Shown here piece by piece: positions 1 through 11,206 of a DNA stretch of 64,000 bases (its first letter is position 1; every line of letters begins with the position of its first letter). Under the pieces are notes generated by a model. The model was given only the letters and a program-made list of their open reading frames with translations, was not told the origin of the DNA and did no database searches. The stretch lies in assembly GCF_030272615.1 (NCBI RefSeq), contig NC_081409.1, forward strand, positions 618,249,255-618,313,254, in the 5' to 3' direction. This stretch comes from Cryptomeria japonica. Taxonomy: Eukaryota; Streptophyta; Pinopsida; Cupressales; Cupressaceae. The translations under genes and the position numbers were made by a program.

Positions 1-920
1 ATGAATATTGGTTGAAAGTTATGGAAGAAGAATTAGATCAGATTGAGAAAAATAACATATGGACTTTGGTTCTTCAGCCTAAAAATAAAAATGCTATTGG
101 AACTAAATGGGTTTTTTGAATTAAATTGAATGAGGATGGTCAAGTTATAAGGAATAAGGCTAGATTAGTTTGTAAAGCATACTCTCAGAAGGAAGGAATT
201 GATTATGGAGAGACTTTTGCACCTGTGGCTAGGATTGAAGCTGTAAGATTATTTCTTGCCTATGTTGCTTATGAAAACTACAGGGTTTATCAAATGGATG
301 TTAAATGTGCATTTTAGAATGGGGATCTTGATGAGGAAGTTTATATTGAGAAACTTGATGGTTTTTCACTATCAGATGATACAAACATGGTTTGCAGGTT
401 AAGGAAAGCTTTATATGGATTGAAACAAGCACCTAGAGCTTAGTATGTAAGGTTGGATAAATATCTTTTGAAGCTTGGTTTTACTAAGGGTAGTGCTGAC
501 AGTAATTTATATTATAAGATCACTGATGATGGTATACTAATTATTGAAATATTTGTTGATGACATTATTTTTCGAGGTGAAGATAAGTTATGCATACAAT
601 TTTCTAAGAATGTGGAGAAAGAATTTGAGATGTCTATGATTGGAGAGATGAATTTTTTCTTAGTTTTACAGATTAATCAGACTGACAAAGGTATTTTTAT
701 CTGTCAAAGTAAGTATGTTGAAGAATTGTTGAAGAAATTTGGTATGCGAGACTCTAAACCAGTAAGTACTCCTATGGTTACAAGTGAGAAATTGACAAGA
801 AAAGATGTTTCTGCACTGGTAAATCCTACAAGATACAAGTCTATGATTGGAGGTTTGATTTATTGGACTCAGACTAGGCTTTCCATAATGAATGTTGTTT
901 GTATTGTTTCAATATTTTAG
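1..920 (+). pseudogene. copia reverse transcriptase fragment (copia-A)
   Basis: RVT_2-type reverse transcriptase of a Ty1/copia polyprotein. Visible landmarks are the conserved block ending YGLKQAPRA near 415-440 (followed by a TAG where Trp is usual), the catalytic FVDDI at about 553-567, and SKPVSTPM near 755-775. The frame is broken by stops near 118, 315, 441 and 918, and the 5' end is cut by the window. The matching region of copia-C is 19268-20301. Clearly RT by motif order; not functional as it stands. Confidence 0.88.
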
Positions 921-1503
921 AGTGATCCTAGAGAAAATAATAAGTGCAGTGAAAAGGAATTTTAGATACTCGCAAGGTACATCAGAATATGGTTTGTAGT
1001 ACCCTAAGAAAAATGACTTTACTTTATGTGCATATACAGATGCTGATTGGGCTCAAGATGTTGATGACTGGAAAAGTACTTTCGGTAGAGATTTATTTCT
1101 TGGAAAGAAGTTGGTTTCATGGATCAACAAGAAATAGTCATGTGCTTCTTTATCTACTGTTGAAGCTGAGTATGTTGATGTTGCTACTAGCTGTACACAC
1201 GTTATATGGATGAAGCAAATGTTGAAGGATATAAAGGTGGATTGTGATACATTGGTAGTTATTCACTGTGATAACTTTGTTGCTATTGATATATCAAAGA
1301 ATCCGGTATTTTATTCTAAGACAAAGAACATATTTGTTAAGTACAACTTTTGGAAGGAAAAGGTGGAAGCAAATGAAGTTATATTGGTTTATGTGAACAC
1401 TAAAGAGCAAAGTGTAGGTATCTTCACTAAACCTTTGCCTAAGGAATCGTTTGAGTACTTGAGAGATAGATTGGGAGTTTCTACCCCTCTGGTAGAGACT
1501 TGA
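921..1503 (+). pseudogene. copia RNase H domain (copia-A)
   Basis: C-terminal RNase H of the copia polyprotein, which degrades the RNA strand of the RNA-DNA hybrid. In two frames one can read a block like YTDADWA (1036-1056), then STVEAEY near 1152-1172, then HCDN (1264-1275) and, at 1285-1370, a block with spacing like the copia ISKNPVFHSKTKHI segment. The last frame (1210-1503) is open to a TGA. A frame change near 1000-1210 and altered residues show decay. The equivalent in copia-C is 39484-40083. Confidence 0.85.
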
Positions 1504-1894
1504 TTGATATGGTTTGGCATTAGTTTGGTATGCATTATCAAAGATACTATTCTTTCCGGCACTGATGTGGGGATGCTATTGCTTAGAGGGAGTAGTTAGC
1601 TTTGAGTTTCAGTGGTTTGTGTTTCTTGCTTTGATATTTATCTTCAGATTTCTAGCATTGATGTCAAAGGGGGAGAGATATTGATGTGAAAAAGAAAAAG
1701 TAAAGGGGAGAGATTCAGATCTTTACAAAGATGTCATTCACTGGGGGAGTTTGGTCTTTGTTTCAGAACTTCATTGCTACATTTGTAAGTGGGAGATTGT
1801 TGGTTGTATTCCATTGGGGGAGACTTGTTTGGCATTTCTTGGTACTTAAATGTTTTTCACATCTAGTGTTTCCATCAATGCAAAAGGGGGAGAT
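1504..1894 (+). other. copia-A 3' non-coding region and polypurine tract
   Basis: Non-coding stretch between the pol stop and the LTR. It holds three purine-rich runs of the type 'aaagggggaga' (about 1668-1678, 1705-1715 and 1881-1893). The last directly abuts the LTR and is the likely plus-strand primer. The same spaced repetition of G-rich tracts occurs in copia-C (40140-40424). Confidence 0.6.
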
Positions 1895-3100
1895 TATTGG
1901 CCATTTGGAGGAATTGATTATGTGTTGCATTGATGTTTTGTCATTGATGCCAACACTAGTAGCTGTTTGGATGCTTTACTGGCACCCTTATGGTCTTGGT
2001 AGGATGAGTGGTTTTCTGGTTGGTTTGGATTCGACATATCTGGTAGGCTCCGATATAGTTTAGTTATGGAATTGGCTTGTTCATGATAATCATGCTCATA
2101 TTCAGTTAGGTGGTTTTGGTTTGGTGATTGGATGCTATCATGTTTCCTTACAAGCCTGGCTTCTGGTTCCGGCGGGGTTTCACCGATAGAGACTTTGATG
2201 AAGATCTTTGATGAAATGCATAAGTGGTGTTGATGCATCTTCTGGTGGAGTTTCAGGATGTTGATGGTGATCATGTTTGAGAGTTGGTGGATGGAGATCA
2301 TTGTTGTAATGTGTGGACGTATACTGGGTCCCGGTTGATATAGGTTATGGACTGACTTTAATGTAACGTGTGGATTGGACCTCTCTATATGTTTCTGAGA
2401 TGTCTTATGTGTTGGATATTATTTTTTTGGTCTAAGACTAACATGGTTTGTAATTATGTAATTGGTTTATTATTTGGTGGCAGGCCTTATTGTTTATGGT
2501 CGAGAGTTTGTATATATAGATGGAATATCTCATTGTAGATCATCATGGCTATGGGAAAATAATTTAATGTGTGAATAATTTAATATCATTTAGGTAGAGG
2601 ATTTGGTCGATCATTGAAGATCTAATTGGATTTATGTAAGAGGATTTAGTCCTTTGGTATTGAGCTTAACTAGAACTATACTCAAGCATAGGAGATGCTA
2701 TCTTTTGCCTTTCAACACTTTTCCATATTGTAGTCTAATTTCTATATAGTCAGCGAGGCTCCTTTTGTGATGATAAGTATGCTCTAGGTTATTGGCCTTT
2801 CTGCAAGTGCAGGCCCCTTAATTGTAATTCACATACTTACTACAGAAGTATTATCTGACTGTGGGTAGGCTTTCCACCATGGTTTTTCCCTTTACCAAGT
2901 TTCCATGTATAAATCTTGGTGTCATGTGGATGGTATTTATTTTGTGATTATTGTTTATCCTTAATTGGTTTAACTACTATTCCGGTATTAATGTTTTCGG
3001 TTCTGCTATTAAAGTTTTAATTGCTAATGGTTCTGGTAATCTATGAAATCTAATTCACCCTTGGCCTCTTAGTTGTCTTCTGATTATTTGAACTAGATTT
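1895..3100 (+). repeat. 3' LTR of copia-A
   Basis: About 1.2 kb aligning along its length with the 3' LTR of copia-C (40426-41622). The expected terminal TG is TA here ('tattggcc' against 'tgttggcc'). The right end corresponds to '...ttgaact-tctaaca' of the relatives but is altered to '...ttgaactagattt', so the exact end is approximate. No target duplication can be checked because the 5' end is outside the window. Confidence 0.8.
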
Positions 3101-4107
3101 TGTTGGTAAGGGGGCCTCCCACCTTGATAATTCTGAAAAGGGGGTCTTGTGGGAGTCTATTTCTTCTTGAGGTTGATTATCTCATTTGAAAAGTTTAGAA
3201 GAAAATTCTTCATGTCATTTACCTCTACAGCTAGAGAAAAAGGAGCAGAAGTGCTCGCTTGTTGAGTGTTCGAGTAAGTATACATAGATTGAGGGACGAA
3301 GGTGCTCAAAGATGGCAACTCGGGTTTCTGGCTTGTCAACTCTGGGAAAACTAGCATGGGCGGTCTCAGGGGAAGTTTTCGTGCATCAATTAAGTTATTT
3401 TCCACCCAAACAACTAGCTCATAGGCATCCGGGAGGGTGCTCCCTCCTTAAGACTAGATCATGACAGATATGTTAGAATTGAAAGGTTTTAAGTTGAATA
3501 CAAAATCCATGTCTATAGGAGGTTGAGTAGACAAAGGAATCCTCTACCACATCTTTTGGAATCTAGTGTTGAAATCAATGACATCTTCTTGTGAAGCTCT
3601 ACTTATTGTTGTCAACTGCTACATAAGGGAAGATCGATCTCCCTTCTTGGTTAACTGCTCAAAGAAATGATCTCCCAGCTGGTCTGAGCTTCCTATCAAA
3701 TTTGGCGTGAGAGATCTATACCAATCTTGTGCTTTCCCCTTGAAAGAAGTTGTGAGCAATCATAAAGCTACATTTTCTTCTGTGATGTTGTGTATAGTGC
3801 ATACGTCGACCATGTCTTACAAATGCTCCTCGAGGGTCTTGGAACCATCCCTTGTGAATTATAGTAATGCTTTTAAGGCAGAAGTAGGGATATCACCCCA
3901 GTGAGCAGGAGGGGTTGGTACAATAAGAGTACTTCCACTATCCCAAGTGACAAAGTTTCTTGGAGGTTAGATTTCCATTGGCACGTGAGCTGCCTGAATA
4001 GGGATTTGTGCTCCAATGCTAGATACTACTTGAACAATGACTAGTGGTGGTAATTGTAAGATCAGATTAGCTCTAGATTGACTCCTAGTGACTGGCCTAT
4101 GGTTCAT
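3101..4107 (-). pseudogene. Gypsy gag fragment
   Basis: On the minus strand this reads as a Ty3/Gypsy gag: a start-like ATG at 4107 opening with a TRSQSRANL block, then a capsid core with AQDWYRSLTPN and a DRSSLM block (around 3640-3760), a segment with SQEDVIDFNTRFQ, and a Pro/Ser-rich region that is open at 3157-3405. At least five stops interrupt it. It differs from the chromovirus gag (15.9-16.2 and 41.6-42.4 kb), so it belongs to another Gypsy copy. Its left end is cut by copia-A, and its start lies directly beside the chromovirus LTR at 4108. Confidence 0.75.
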
Positions 4108-4664
4108 TCAGAAAAATAACAAGAAACAACCACATGGTCATTCTCATTACAATAATATGCAATTCAAAGCCATGATCTGCACTGTAGGATTTGTGCACTT
4201 GTAATCCCCATTTTCCTTCTTTTTATTGTGAAGTTAGCCGCCTAGAATGTTTTGGTAAGTGTGACTCCCCCTTTTGAGGCCAACCACTTTTATTTCTCAT
4301 TTCCCTATATTGGAATATGCCAACAAGATGCCCAAAATGGGTTTTGGCATTCATTTTATTTATTTTTTCTCCTAAAGTAGCATAGCTTTCAGAGGCCATA
4401 TCTTTTAATTTGACTATTAGAATTCAAGTTATCATGCATTATTGTAAATCTTGCAAAGACATGTACACTATGCTTTTGCCAAATCTATAAGATCCACACT
4501 TTTTGACATGATTCAAGGCTTCTAAGACCATTAAAAATGTATCTGAATATTTTTTGGGGAAATTTCCTAAAAAAATAGTAGCTCTACCAAAAATAATCAT
4601 TATTAAGATACAACAATATTTTTGGGTGATGCAAGATTTCTCGTACACCCTATATGCTCTTGCA
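4108..4664 (-). repeat. 3' LTR of the chromovirus (left copy)
   Basis: Aligns with 42631-43201 over its whole length, with shared runs such as 'cattctcattacaataat' and 'ctcctaaagtagca'. Divergence is visibly high (roughly a fifth of positions). In element orientation it starts TGCAAGAGC at 4664. About 110 bp present at the far end of the other LTR are missing or unrecognisable here, so the left boundary is approximate. Confidence 0.75.
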
Positions 4665-4705
4665 TTGGATAACTGGGGTAATTTGAGAAGTGACCTTGTC
4701 ACATC

Positions 4706-4801
4706 TCAAGTGTTTAGAGTAAAACCAAGGCAATGAACCTCTGCTTTAGACAACCATGATGAATCTTCAACAGGTCTTCCTTTCTCGTTGACCAAATACT
4801 C
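4706..4801 (-). pseudogene. chromovirus chromodomain, C-terminal half
   Basis: Minus strand, following directly on 11659 once copia-B is removed. It reads EYLVNEKGRPVEDSSWL, the second half of a chromodomain whose first half (EEIEDILDSH... RNKQYE) is at 11659-11760. It then ends at a stop at 4706-4708. Chromodomains on Gypsy integrases are thought to steer integration towards marked chromatin. The usual WKG of the motif is NEKG here. The copia-B insertion point is inside the domain, which would have disabled integrase targeting. Confidence 0.8.
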
Positions 4802-4806
4802 CTCAT

Positions 4807-5253
4807 TGTAGGATTTTGCCAAGATCAAGGGCACAATGAAAAGCATAAAAGAGACAATAGAATGACAAGAACAAACTGTATTCTCATCAATATACAAATG
4901 ATCAACTGGATTAACCAATACAATGAATAGAGGCCTACTTATATAGGCAAGGCCATATGGATGTATGAGCACACAAATATGACATGTGGCTCAATGAGAA
5001 ACAAGGGCAGGTAAGAAATACTAAGGGTAGGTAGGAGAAATAATATAATATTCCACAAGAGGTGGATGACCCACCGAATGTGGAGTGTAACAACAAAATA
5101 AGACCACAAAAGGTGGAATTTCTCCTACAAGCTCTATCCCTAAGTGCACACTTCCCTAAGTGTCTCAAATCCAAACTACGAAGAGATGCATTATCTTAAG
5201 TTAACTTAAGTAAGTGTAATAATATCCAAAATGAATATTTATTTACACCAACA
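4807..5253 (-). repeat. 3' LTR of copia-B
   Basis: 447 bp. In + orientation it starts tgtagg and ends caccaaca. It differs from the 11207-11653 copy at about five positions by eye, all transitions. Left flank ctcat (4802-4806) is one half of the target duplication. Confidence 0.95.
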
Positions 5254-5266
5254 CCCCCCCTTGAGT
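5254..5266 (-). promoter_or_regulatory. polypurine tract of copia-B
   Basis: Complement reads CTCAAGGGGGGG directly before the TGTTGG start of the 3' LTR on the minus strand, the position and composition expected for the plus-strand primer of reverse transcription. Confidence 0.85.
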
Positions 5267-5522
5267 GCAACTTAGGGGAATGAAGACTCAAGTCAACAAT
5301 GCAAGATGGGTCTCGGCTACTAGGCCATGATAGGTACCCATGTACAATATGCAAATGCAAGCAAAACTATGCAATGCAATCTCTCACAAATGGAGAAAGG
5401 GAGAAAACCCAGTGGGAAAAAACTCCCCCCCAAAAGAGAGATGAATGTACAAAAGGCTCTCAAAGAAGAAGGACAAAACCTAAAAGAGGAAAAAGTCCCC
5501 CCCATAAGAGAGGAAGGAGAAG

Positions 5523-6089
5523 TCATCTAACCCCCCCTAATGACACATCCTGCACCCCCAAGAGAGCTTGCAACTGCTGGAACTTACTCTCGGTGAAAGG
5601 TTTGGTGAATATGTCAGCAACCTGTTCTGTTATAGGACAATATTGCAAATCAATGACCTACTCCTAGATGAGCTCTCGGATATAGTGCATATCAATCTCG
5701 ATGTGTTTGGTCCGTTGGTGTTAGACCGGGTTCTTCGAGATTGCAATAGCACTCTAATTGTCACAATGTAGAATTGTGGGTCGTGGAGTGGTGAAACCAA
5801 ACTCTATGAGAATCTACTAGAGCCAAATGGTCTCAGTCATTGCATTAACAGCACCTCAATACTCAGCCTCAGTCAAAGAGAGAGCAATAGCATGTTGCTT
5901 CTTGCTTTGCCAACAAATGGGGCCTGAACCAAGGTGAAAACTATAACCAGAAGTAGACTTACGATCAAAAAGATCGCCAGCCCAATTGGAGTCTGTGTAA
6001 CCAACCAAGTGAAGTCCTTTGCCTGCTACATAGTAAATCCCATAGTGATGTGTACCTTGGATGTAATGAAGGATGCGTTTGGTGGCTTT
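5523..6089 (-). pseudogene. copia-B RNase H domain
   Basis: C-terminal part of the copia-B polyprotein, minus strand, in frame with RT upstream. Landmarks in order: GYTDSNWAGD, RKSTSGY, a LTEAEY block, LHCDNQSAI, RTKHIEI and VADIFTKP, the standard copia RNase H series with its acidic residues. Stops include TAG at 6090-6092 and a tandem TAG TAG near 5813-5818. The natural end is the TGA at 5523-5525. The frame is preserved; only substitutions close it. Confidence 0.88.
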
Positions 6090-7445
6090 CTAATGAAGCT
6101 CATGTGGATCCTGCATGAAGCGGGAAACCATGCCAACTGCAAATGAAATATCAGGGCGTGTATGAGTCAAGTAGATGAGACTACCCACAAGCTGATGATA
6201 CAAAGTGGCATCAACTAGTGGAGAAGAACACTGAGCCTCAAGCTTGACTCCTGAAAGAAAGGTAGTCGGGGCAGGCTTACAATTAGCCATATGAAAACAT
6301 GCAAGTAGATCAAGAGCATACTTGGGCTGCGATAGTGTAATCCCGGAAGGTGACTGTGAAATCTCTATCCCAAGAAAGTAGTGCAAAAGACCCAAGTCAG
6401 TCATAGAAAATCTATCATGCAAAGCAGATTTGACCCTGCTAATGATGGATGAAGTACTCCTTGTAATGATCAAGTCATCAACATAGAGCACAAGTATCAA
6501 GTGAGAGTCATCCTGTCGCAAAATGTAGACATTCGGATTAGAATGACACTTGGTGAACCCTGCAGAGAGAAGAAAGGAATCCATCTTGGTGTACCAAGGC
6601 CTAGGGGCTTGCTTAAGGCCATAGAGAGATTTCCTTATTCTGCAAACCAAGGAAGTATCCTGGATGAAACCCTGTGGCTACTCCATATAAATCTCCTCAT
6701 CAAGATCACCATGAAGAAAAACACTCTTCACATCCATCTGATGTACAACCCAACCATGAGCTGCACCAATAGCAAGTGTCAAACGAATGGAGTTTATCTT
6801 GGCTATGGGTGCAAAGGTCTCAGTATAGTCAACACCTGCAACCTGCGAGAAACCTTTTGCAACAAGTTGAGCCTTATACTTATCCACACTACCATTGGTT
6901 GCAAACTTGGTCCGATAGATCCACTTACATCGAACCATCTTTCTCCCCTTAGGAAGATGGACTAAATCCCATGTGTTGTTCCTCATCAAGGAACTATACT
7001 CTTCCTCCATAGCTTGGTCCCACTCAGGAACCCCTGATGCTTCCCTAAATGTCTGTGGATCGGAAGCGGTAGCAATGAATGCATGTGGAAGATCCTGATG
7101 TTGTGATCAAGTTCTTCGTGTATCTGAAGGATCCCCAACAAGAGAACCCGTGGACTCAAGTGTTTTTCGAGCCCAACGAGGCCTAGATGGAGGTGGAGAA
7201 CAAGGCTCCTCAACTGCAAGTGGACCTTGTGGAGGTGTAACCCTGCGAGTCAGAGTTGAGGGAGTCTCATCATCTGAATCACTAACATCACTATCCACAA
7301 TGGAGGAAGGTGGAGGAGGTAGAGAGGCTAAGCTAGGAGAGCTTTCCTCAAAGTGAACACTCCTCTCAATGAATACCTCATGTGTCTCTGGATACATCAA
7401 TCTGTATGCCTTAACACCCTCACGATATCCAACAAATATGCAAGG
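6090..7445 (-). pseudogene. copia-B reverse transcriptase with IN-RT linker
   Basis: Minus strand. An acidic Ser/Pro-rich linker (about 7107-7400) joins integrase to an RVT_2 reverse transcriptase. Landmarks: NNTWDLVHLPKGRK, KWIYRTKF, DYTETFAP, a VHQMDVKS block, YGLKQAPRPWY, the catalytic LYVDDLII (around 6470-6495), GLLHYFLGIEI and TRPDISFAV. In-frame stops at 7446-7448 (TGA), 7107-7109 (TGA), 6678-6680 (TAG) and 6090-6092 (TAG) are each explained by one transition from Arg, Arg, Gln and Trp codons. No frameshift is seen. Confidence 0.9.
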
Positions 7446-8153
7446 TCAACTCTGAGGTTCCAATGCCTTGCATTTCTGTGGAGGTATGCGAGCCCATGCT
7501 GGACACCCAAAGACTCTGAAATGTCTCACAATTAGTTTCGTACCAGCCCAAGCTTCAAAAGGAGTAATACCTTGTAAAGCTTTGTGAGGAACCCAATTCT
7601 GGATGTGTGTGGCACAACTGATAGCCTCTACCCAAAAGGCGGGATCAAGAGAACGTGCATGTATCATACAACTAGCCATTTCTTTGAGAGTTCTATTCTT
7701 GCATTCTGCAACCCCGTTCTGCTGTGGAGTGTATGCTACAAAATGCTGAAGATCAATCCCCTCAAATGTACAAAAATCCTCAAGTCTCTTGTTCACATAT
7801 TCCCTTCCATTATCTGTGCGAAGAATCTTGACCACTTTCCCTAATTTATTCTCCACACGAGTCTTGAAGTCTTGAAATCTGTCAAATACTTCACTCTTAT
7901 GAATGAGAAAGTAGACCCAAGTGAAGCGGGAGTAGTCATCAATGAAGGTAAGAACATAGCAGGCCTTACTAAATGAAGGTACTGGAAATGGACCTGCTAC
8001 ATCACTGTGAACAAGTTGAAGAACTTCCAAAGCTCTCCAAGTTTTCCCTTTATCAAACTTCTCTTCAAGATGCTTGCCCATGGAACAACCTAAACATACA
8101 CCCTCTGAAAAACTGATTCGAGGTAGACCTGTGACCATGTCTTTAGTGCTTAG
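7446..8153 (-). pseudogene. copia-B integrase
   Basis: Minus strand. The zinc-binding part bridges the upstream frame (LWHEQFGH near 8185-8215) and this one (CLGC near 8093-8105), giving the HHCC arrangement. The catalytic triad is recognisable as HSDVAGP, LRTDNGREY and NGVAECKNRTL (D, D, E). About 230 residues are open to a TGA at 7446-7448; the residue before the next M is set off by a TAG at 8154-8156. It would insert the cDNA; here it is interrupted by stops only. Confidence 0.9.
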
Positions 8154-9593
8154 CTATTGAAGACAGTGGTAGTTAATGTGACCAAACTGCTCATGCCATA
8201 GCTTACTTTCTGAATTTGAATGAGTAAGCAAGGCCCTAGAAGGTGAACTTGGCACAAAGTGGGAAAATGAATAAAATCTTGAGTTGTCATTGACTTGTCC
8301 CACTGCTACCAAGGCATCATCATCAAGTTCCTTTACCACAGCTGAATTTGGTGTAAACTCAACCCTTTTCCCATTCCCATAGTGAGTGATTTGGTAGATG
8401 GAGAGAAGGTTGGTAGACAAGTTAGGAACATAGAGAACATTCTCAAATGTTCCATCATCCATGTCAACTGAACCTTTCCCTTCAACCTCTACTTGTGTGT
8501 CATCACCTATGTAAATGTGAGGTACCTTAGATGGCTCCAATGAAGAAAATTGCTCCTTTGTAGAACCCATGTGATATGAGGCGCCCAAGTCAAGTATCCA
8601 TTGCTGTGAAGAACCTGTTATAGCCACAAATGCTTGCCCTTTTCCCTTAGACTGTGAGGAAGAGGAAGGATTTGAATCCTTCTTTGTGTAGGCGGATGGC
8701 AAGTTGATGTTGTTTTTCTTGAGAAGATTGGTTAACTCATCAACTTGCTTTGCGTGGCATCGATGCTCATCATGACCATACTTTTTGCAATATGCACAAG
8801 TTGGTTTATCCTTCTTAGGTGGTGTCCCCTTCTTGGAAGAGGATGAAAAATTGCCTTGTGATGGAGAGGATGATTGTCCTTTTTCCTGGTGTGGCTTAGA
8901 CTTGGATTGCTTCTTCTTCTTGTTGGAATCTTTGCCTTGACTTCCTTGATTTCCTTGATTTGCTACCAAAGCCTTGGACTTTGAAGACTTGAGAAACCCC
9001 ATGTTCAACAACTTAGATTGTTCCAATATCAACATTTCTATGAAAGCATCAAATGAAGGCATAACATAAGAACTCCCCACTCTCAAACGATGAGTTTGGA
9101 ATCTAGATACAAATGCTGCATATTCTGGTGCAAGCTTGTCCAACAAGTTGAATATCAATTAAGCATCCTTTTTGTCAATTCCACAATCCTTTAGCTTTGC
9201 TCTTAGCTCATTTGCTTTGGTTACATAATCTTGGATTGTATCAAAATTCTTGGGATCTAAGTTGGTGAGCTCATTGTCAATCTGATAGCCTCTGATTTCA
9301 TCAACTTGTCCATACAATTTTTGAAACATATCCCAAGCCTCTTTGATTGTTTTACACTTCTCAATGTGAAAAATGAGGTCATCTGATACATACTTGCTTA
9401 AGGTTCCAAGAGCCATGCAATTCTTTGTGAGCCATTCTAATTGAGCAATTGGATCAGCCTTAGGATCAGGTTGTGTTGTTATTGTTCCATCTATGTAGTG
9501 GGTGAGACCCTTTTCCATTAGTTTACTCCATACTTTAATTTTCCATGATGCATAATTATGTGGAGTTAATGGTGGAAACTTATTAGGACTCAT
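8154..9593 (-). pseudogene. copia-B gag and protease
   Basis: Minus strand. The start at 9593 (MSPNKFPPL) is preferred over the longer 9662 start because copia gags usually begin just before the FPPLTPHNYASWK block. A UBN2-type gag core follows, with a TAA at 9159-9161. Then come a Lys/Ser-rich segment, the zinc knuckle CAYCKKYGHDEHRC (CX2CX4HX4C, about 8755-8800), and the protease WILDLGASYHM (near 8575-8607), where the usual D-S/T-G-A is DLGA. The pre-integrase block ends at the TAG at 8154. Confidence 0.9.
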
Positions 9594-11194
9594 TGCAACA
9601 AGAATGGAAAGAGCACAAAGAGAGGCACAATCACACAAGAAACCACCCCCAAATTCACTCAATCAAAGAACCCCCCCCCAAATGTGATGATTTGGCACTT
9701 TATAAGTAGTGCGTATATAATGGGCCACCTGCAAAAAATGGCAAAGTGTAATTTTGATTTACAATTTTACAACTACCTCAATAAGGCCAAAAGAGTCTCA
9801 AACTGATAATGCAAGAGATCTAACTAAGATCCAAGCAATTTACAAGTACCTAATAGGCCAAATAAGACCAATATCTGAAAGTACAATTTTCACTCAAAAT
9901 CTCTAAAATCTGATCATAGATTTTGAAAGTAGACAAAAAAAAAGCACTTTAAAAAAAAACGGCACCTGAAAAGGAGGTCGTATGAGCTCAAACGAGGCCT
10001 TTGAAGTTGCAGAATTGAGGATTGGACAAGTACAACTGAGAGAATCCAAAAATTCTGAAAACCTGTGCACCAAAATCAGAAAATAACCACACCACTACAA
10101 AGATCACAAAACTTTAGCCCATTTCAAAAAAAATTGCACCAAAAAAGGAGCAAAAATGAGCAAGATATGGCCTTCCAAAGTTGGACTGCAAAACTGAAAA
10201 GCCCAATGGAGAGGGGTCAAATTTTTTTTCAAAAAGTGCTGATGTGGTGCTGATGTCAGCAAGTCACTATGTTAAATTTGACGGCCGTATGATCGTCACA
10301 AAAACTTCTCCTCCCTACTGACTGGGCATCCATACTGTACGGACTGCTGACTGTGCAGGTGACTGTGTAGACCATACGGATGGCGTGGCACTGTACGGAC
10401 GACTCCGTGGCTCTGTGATGTGGCGCTTGACTGGGCTGCCATATGAAGATGACGTGTCAGATAGAGGTGGCCACGGGCTAGTGGCCTCCTACCATGTGGC
10501 GGACGTGGATCGCCGGTTTTAATGGCTACCGGCGGAAGGAGGCGCTGCCGGAAGTCTTTGGCCGACGGCGACGCTGGAGGGCCAGCTGTGGGAGTTTGCG
10601 CATTGCCGGAGCTGGAGGCGCGGCAGTCGGTCGGTGTCGGTGCTAGAGGGCCATCGGTATGTGTCTGCGGGTCGCCGAAGTGAGAGGCACGGTGGTGTGC
10701 GGAGCGGCCGGTGGTGGATGCAGAGCGGCCGATGGGGAAGCGGCCGGTGGGAGAGAGCGTGGCGGTGACGGCGGCGGCGGTGTGGGGAACATGATAATCT
10801 GCGGCGACGGCGCGACAGAGTATGGCTCTGCGACCTGTGGGCAGAAAAGGTACGGCCAAATACATGGGGGTCTGCGGAACCCCAAAAATTGCAAAAAAAA
10901 ACTTTTTTTTTGCTTTGTTTTATTTTTATTTTTTTTTTCAATTTTTTTGAAAAAAAAAATATTTTTTTTTTAAATTTTTTTTTCGAAATCTGTACGATAA
11001 TAGCCAAAATGGGGAAAAAAAATTTTCTCACCAAAATAGGTCAACTTTATAGTCGAAATTTATGGAAACGGCCTCTCGCATTCAACGGTGATGTCCAAAT
11101 CGCTGTATGACGCCCCCAAAAAATGAAGATCCCCAAATCCGAAAATAGAAGCCTTCCACAATGTCTCCAAAAACCGATCAATGAAGCCCCAATA
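9594..11194 (-). other. copia-B 5' leader with GC-rich island
   Basis: About 1.6 kb between primer site and gag, unusually long. The stretch 10270-10870 is strongly GC-rich (runs such as cggcggcggtgtgg), while everything around it is AT-rich. Beside it lies a 100-bp poly-A/poly-T mixture (10888-10985). Near 10330-10405 the motif ctgtacgga or its variant catacgga recurs at short spacing. No copia domain is found; arginine/proline-rich frames in the GC-rich part look like composition artefacts. It may be regulatory or acquired sequence. Confidence 0.6.
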
Positions 11195-11206
11195 GCTCTG
11201 ATACCA
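11195..11206 (-). promoter_or_regulatory. primer-binding site of copia-B (initiator-Met tRNA)
   Basis: Minus strand reads TGGTATCAGAGC immediately after the LTR end ...CCTACA, the classic plant site complementary to the 3' end of initiator methionine tRNA. It sets the 5' LTR as the right-hand copy. Confidence 0.95.

Larger units (their letters stand above)
1..3100 (+). mobile_element. Ty1/copia LTR retrotransposon, 3' part (copia-A)
   Basis: The window opens inside the pol gene of a copia element: reverse transcriptase, RNase H, polypurine tract and 3' LTR follow in the usual copia order. It is the same family as copia-C (16208-41622); the two match throughout RT, RNase H and LTR. The 5' half lies left of the window. 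The right end falls in the coding part of a Gypsy gag fragment (3101-4107, minus), so copia-A apparently inserted into that older element. Several stops and frameshifts in pol make it non-autonomous. Confidence 0.9.

Noticed and set aside
5299-5771. Plus-strand frames over the copia-B 3' end
   Set aside because: Antisense shadows of the RNase H region and its 3' flank.
6501-7844. Plus-strand frames of 60-154 codons
   Set aside because: They lie opposite RT and integrase of copia-B, which read clearly on the minus strand.
10888-10985. Poly-A/T run as a LINE or SINE tail
   Set aside because: No RT or SINE body next to it and no target duplication; it lies inside the copia-B leader.
10296-11034. 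Proline/arginine-rich frames on the minus strand in the GC-rich leader
   Set aside because: Several overlapping frames are equally long, with low-complexity composition and no domain; they follow from GC content.
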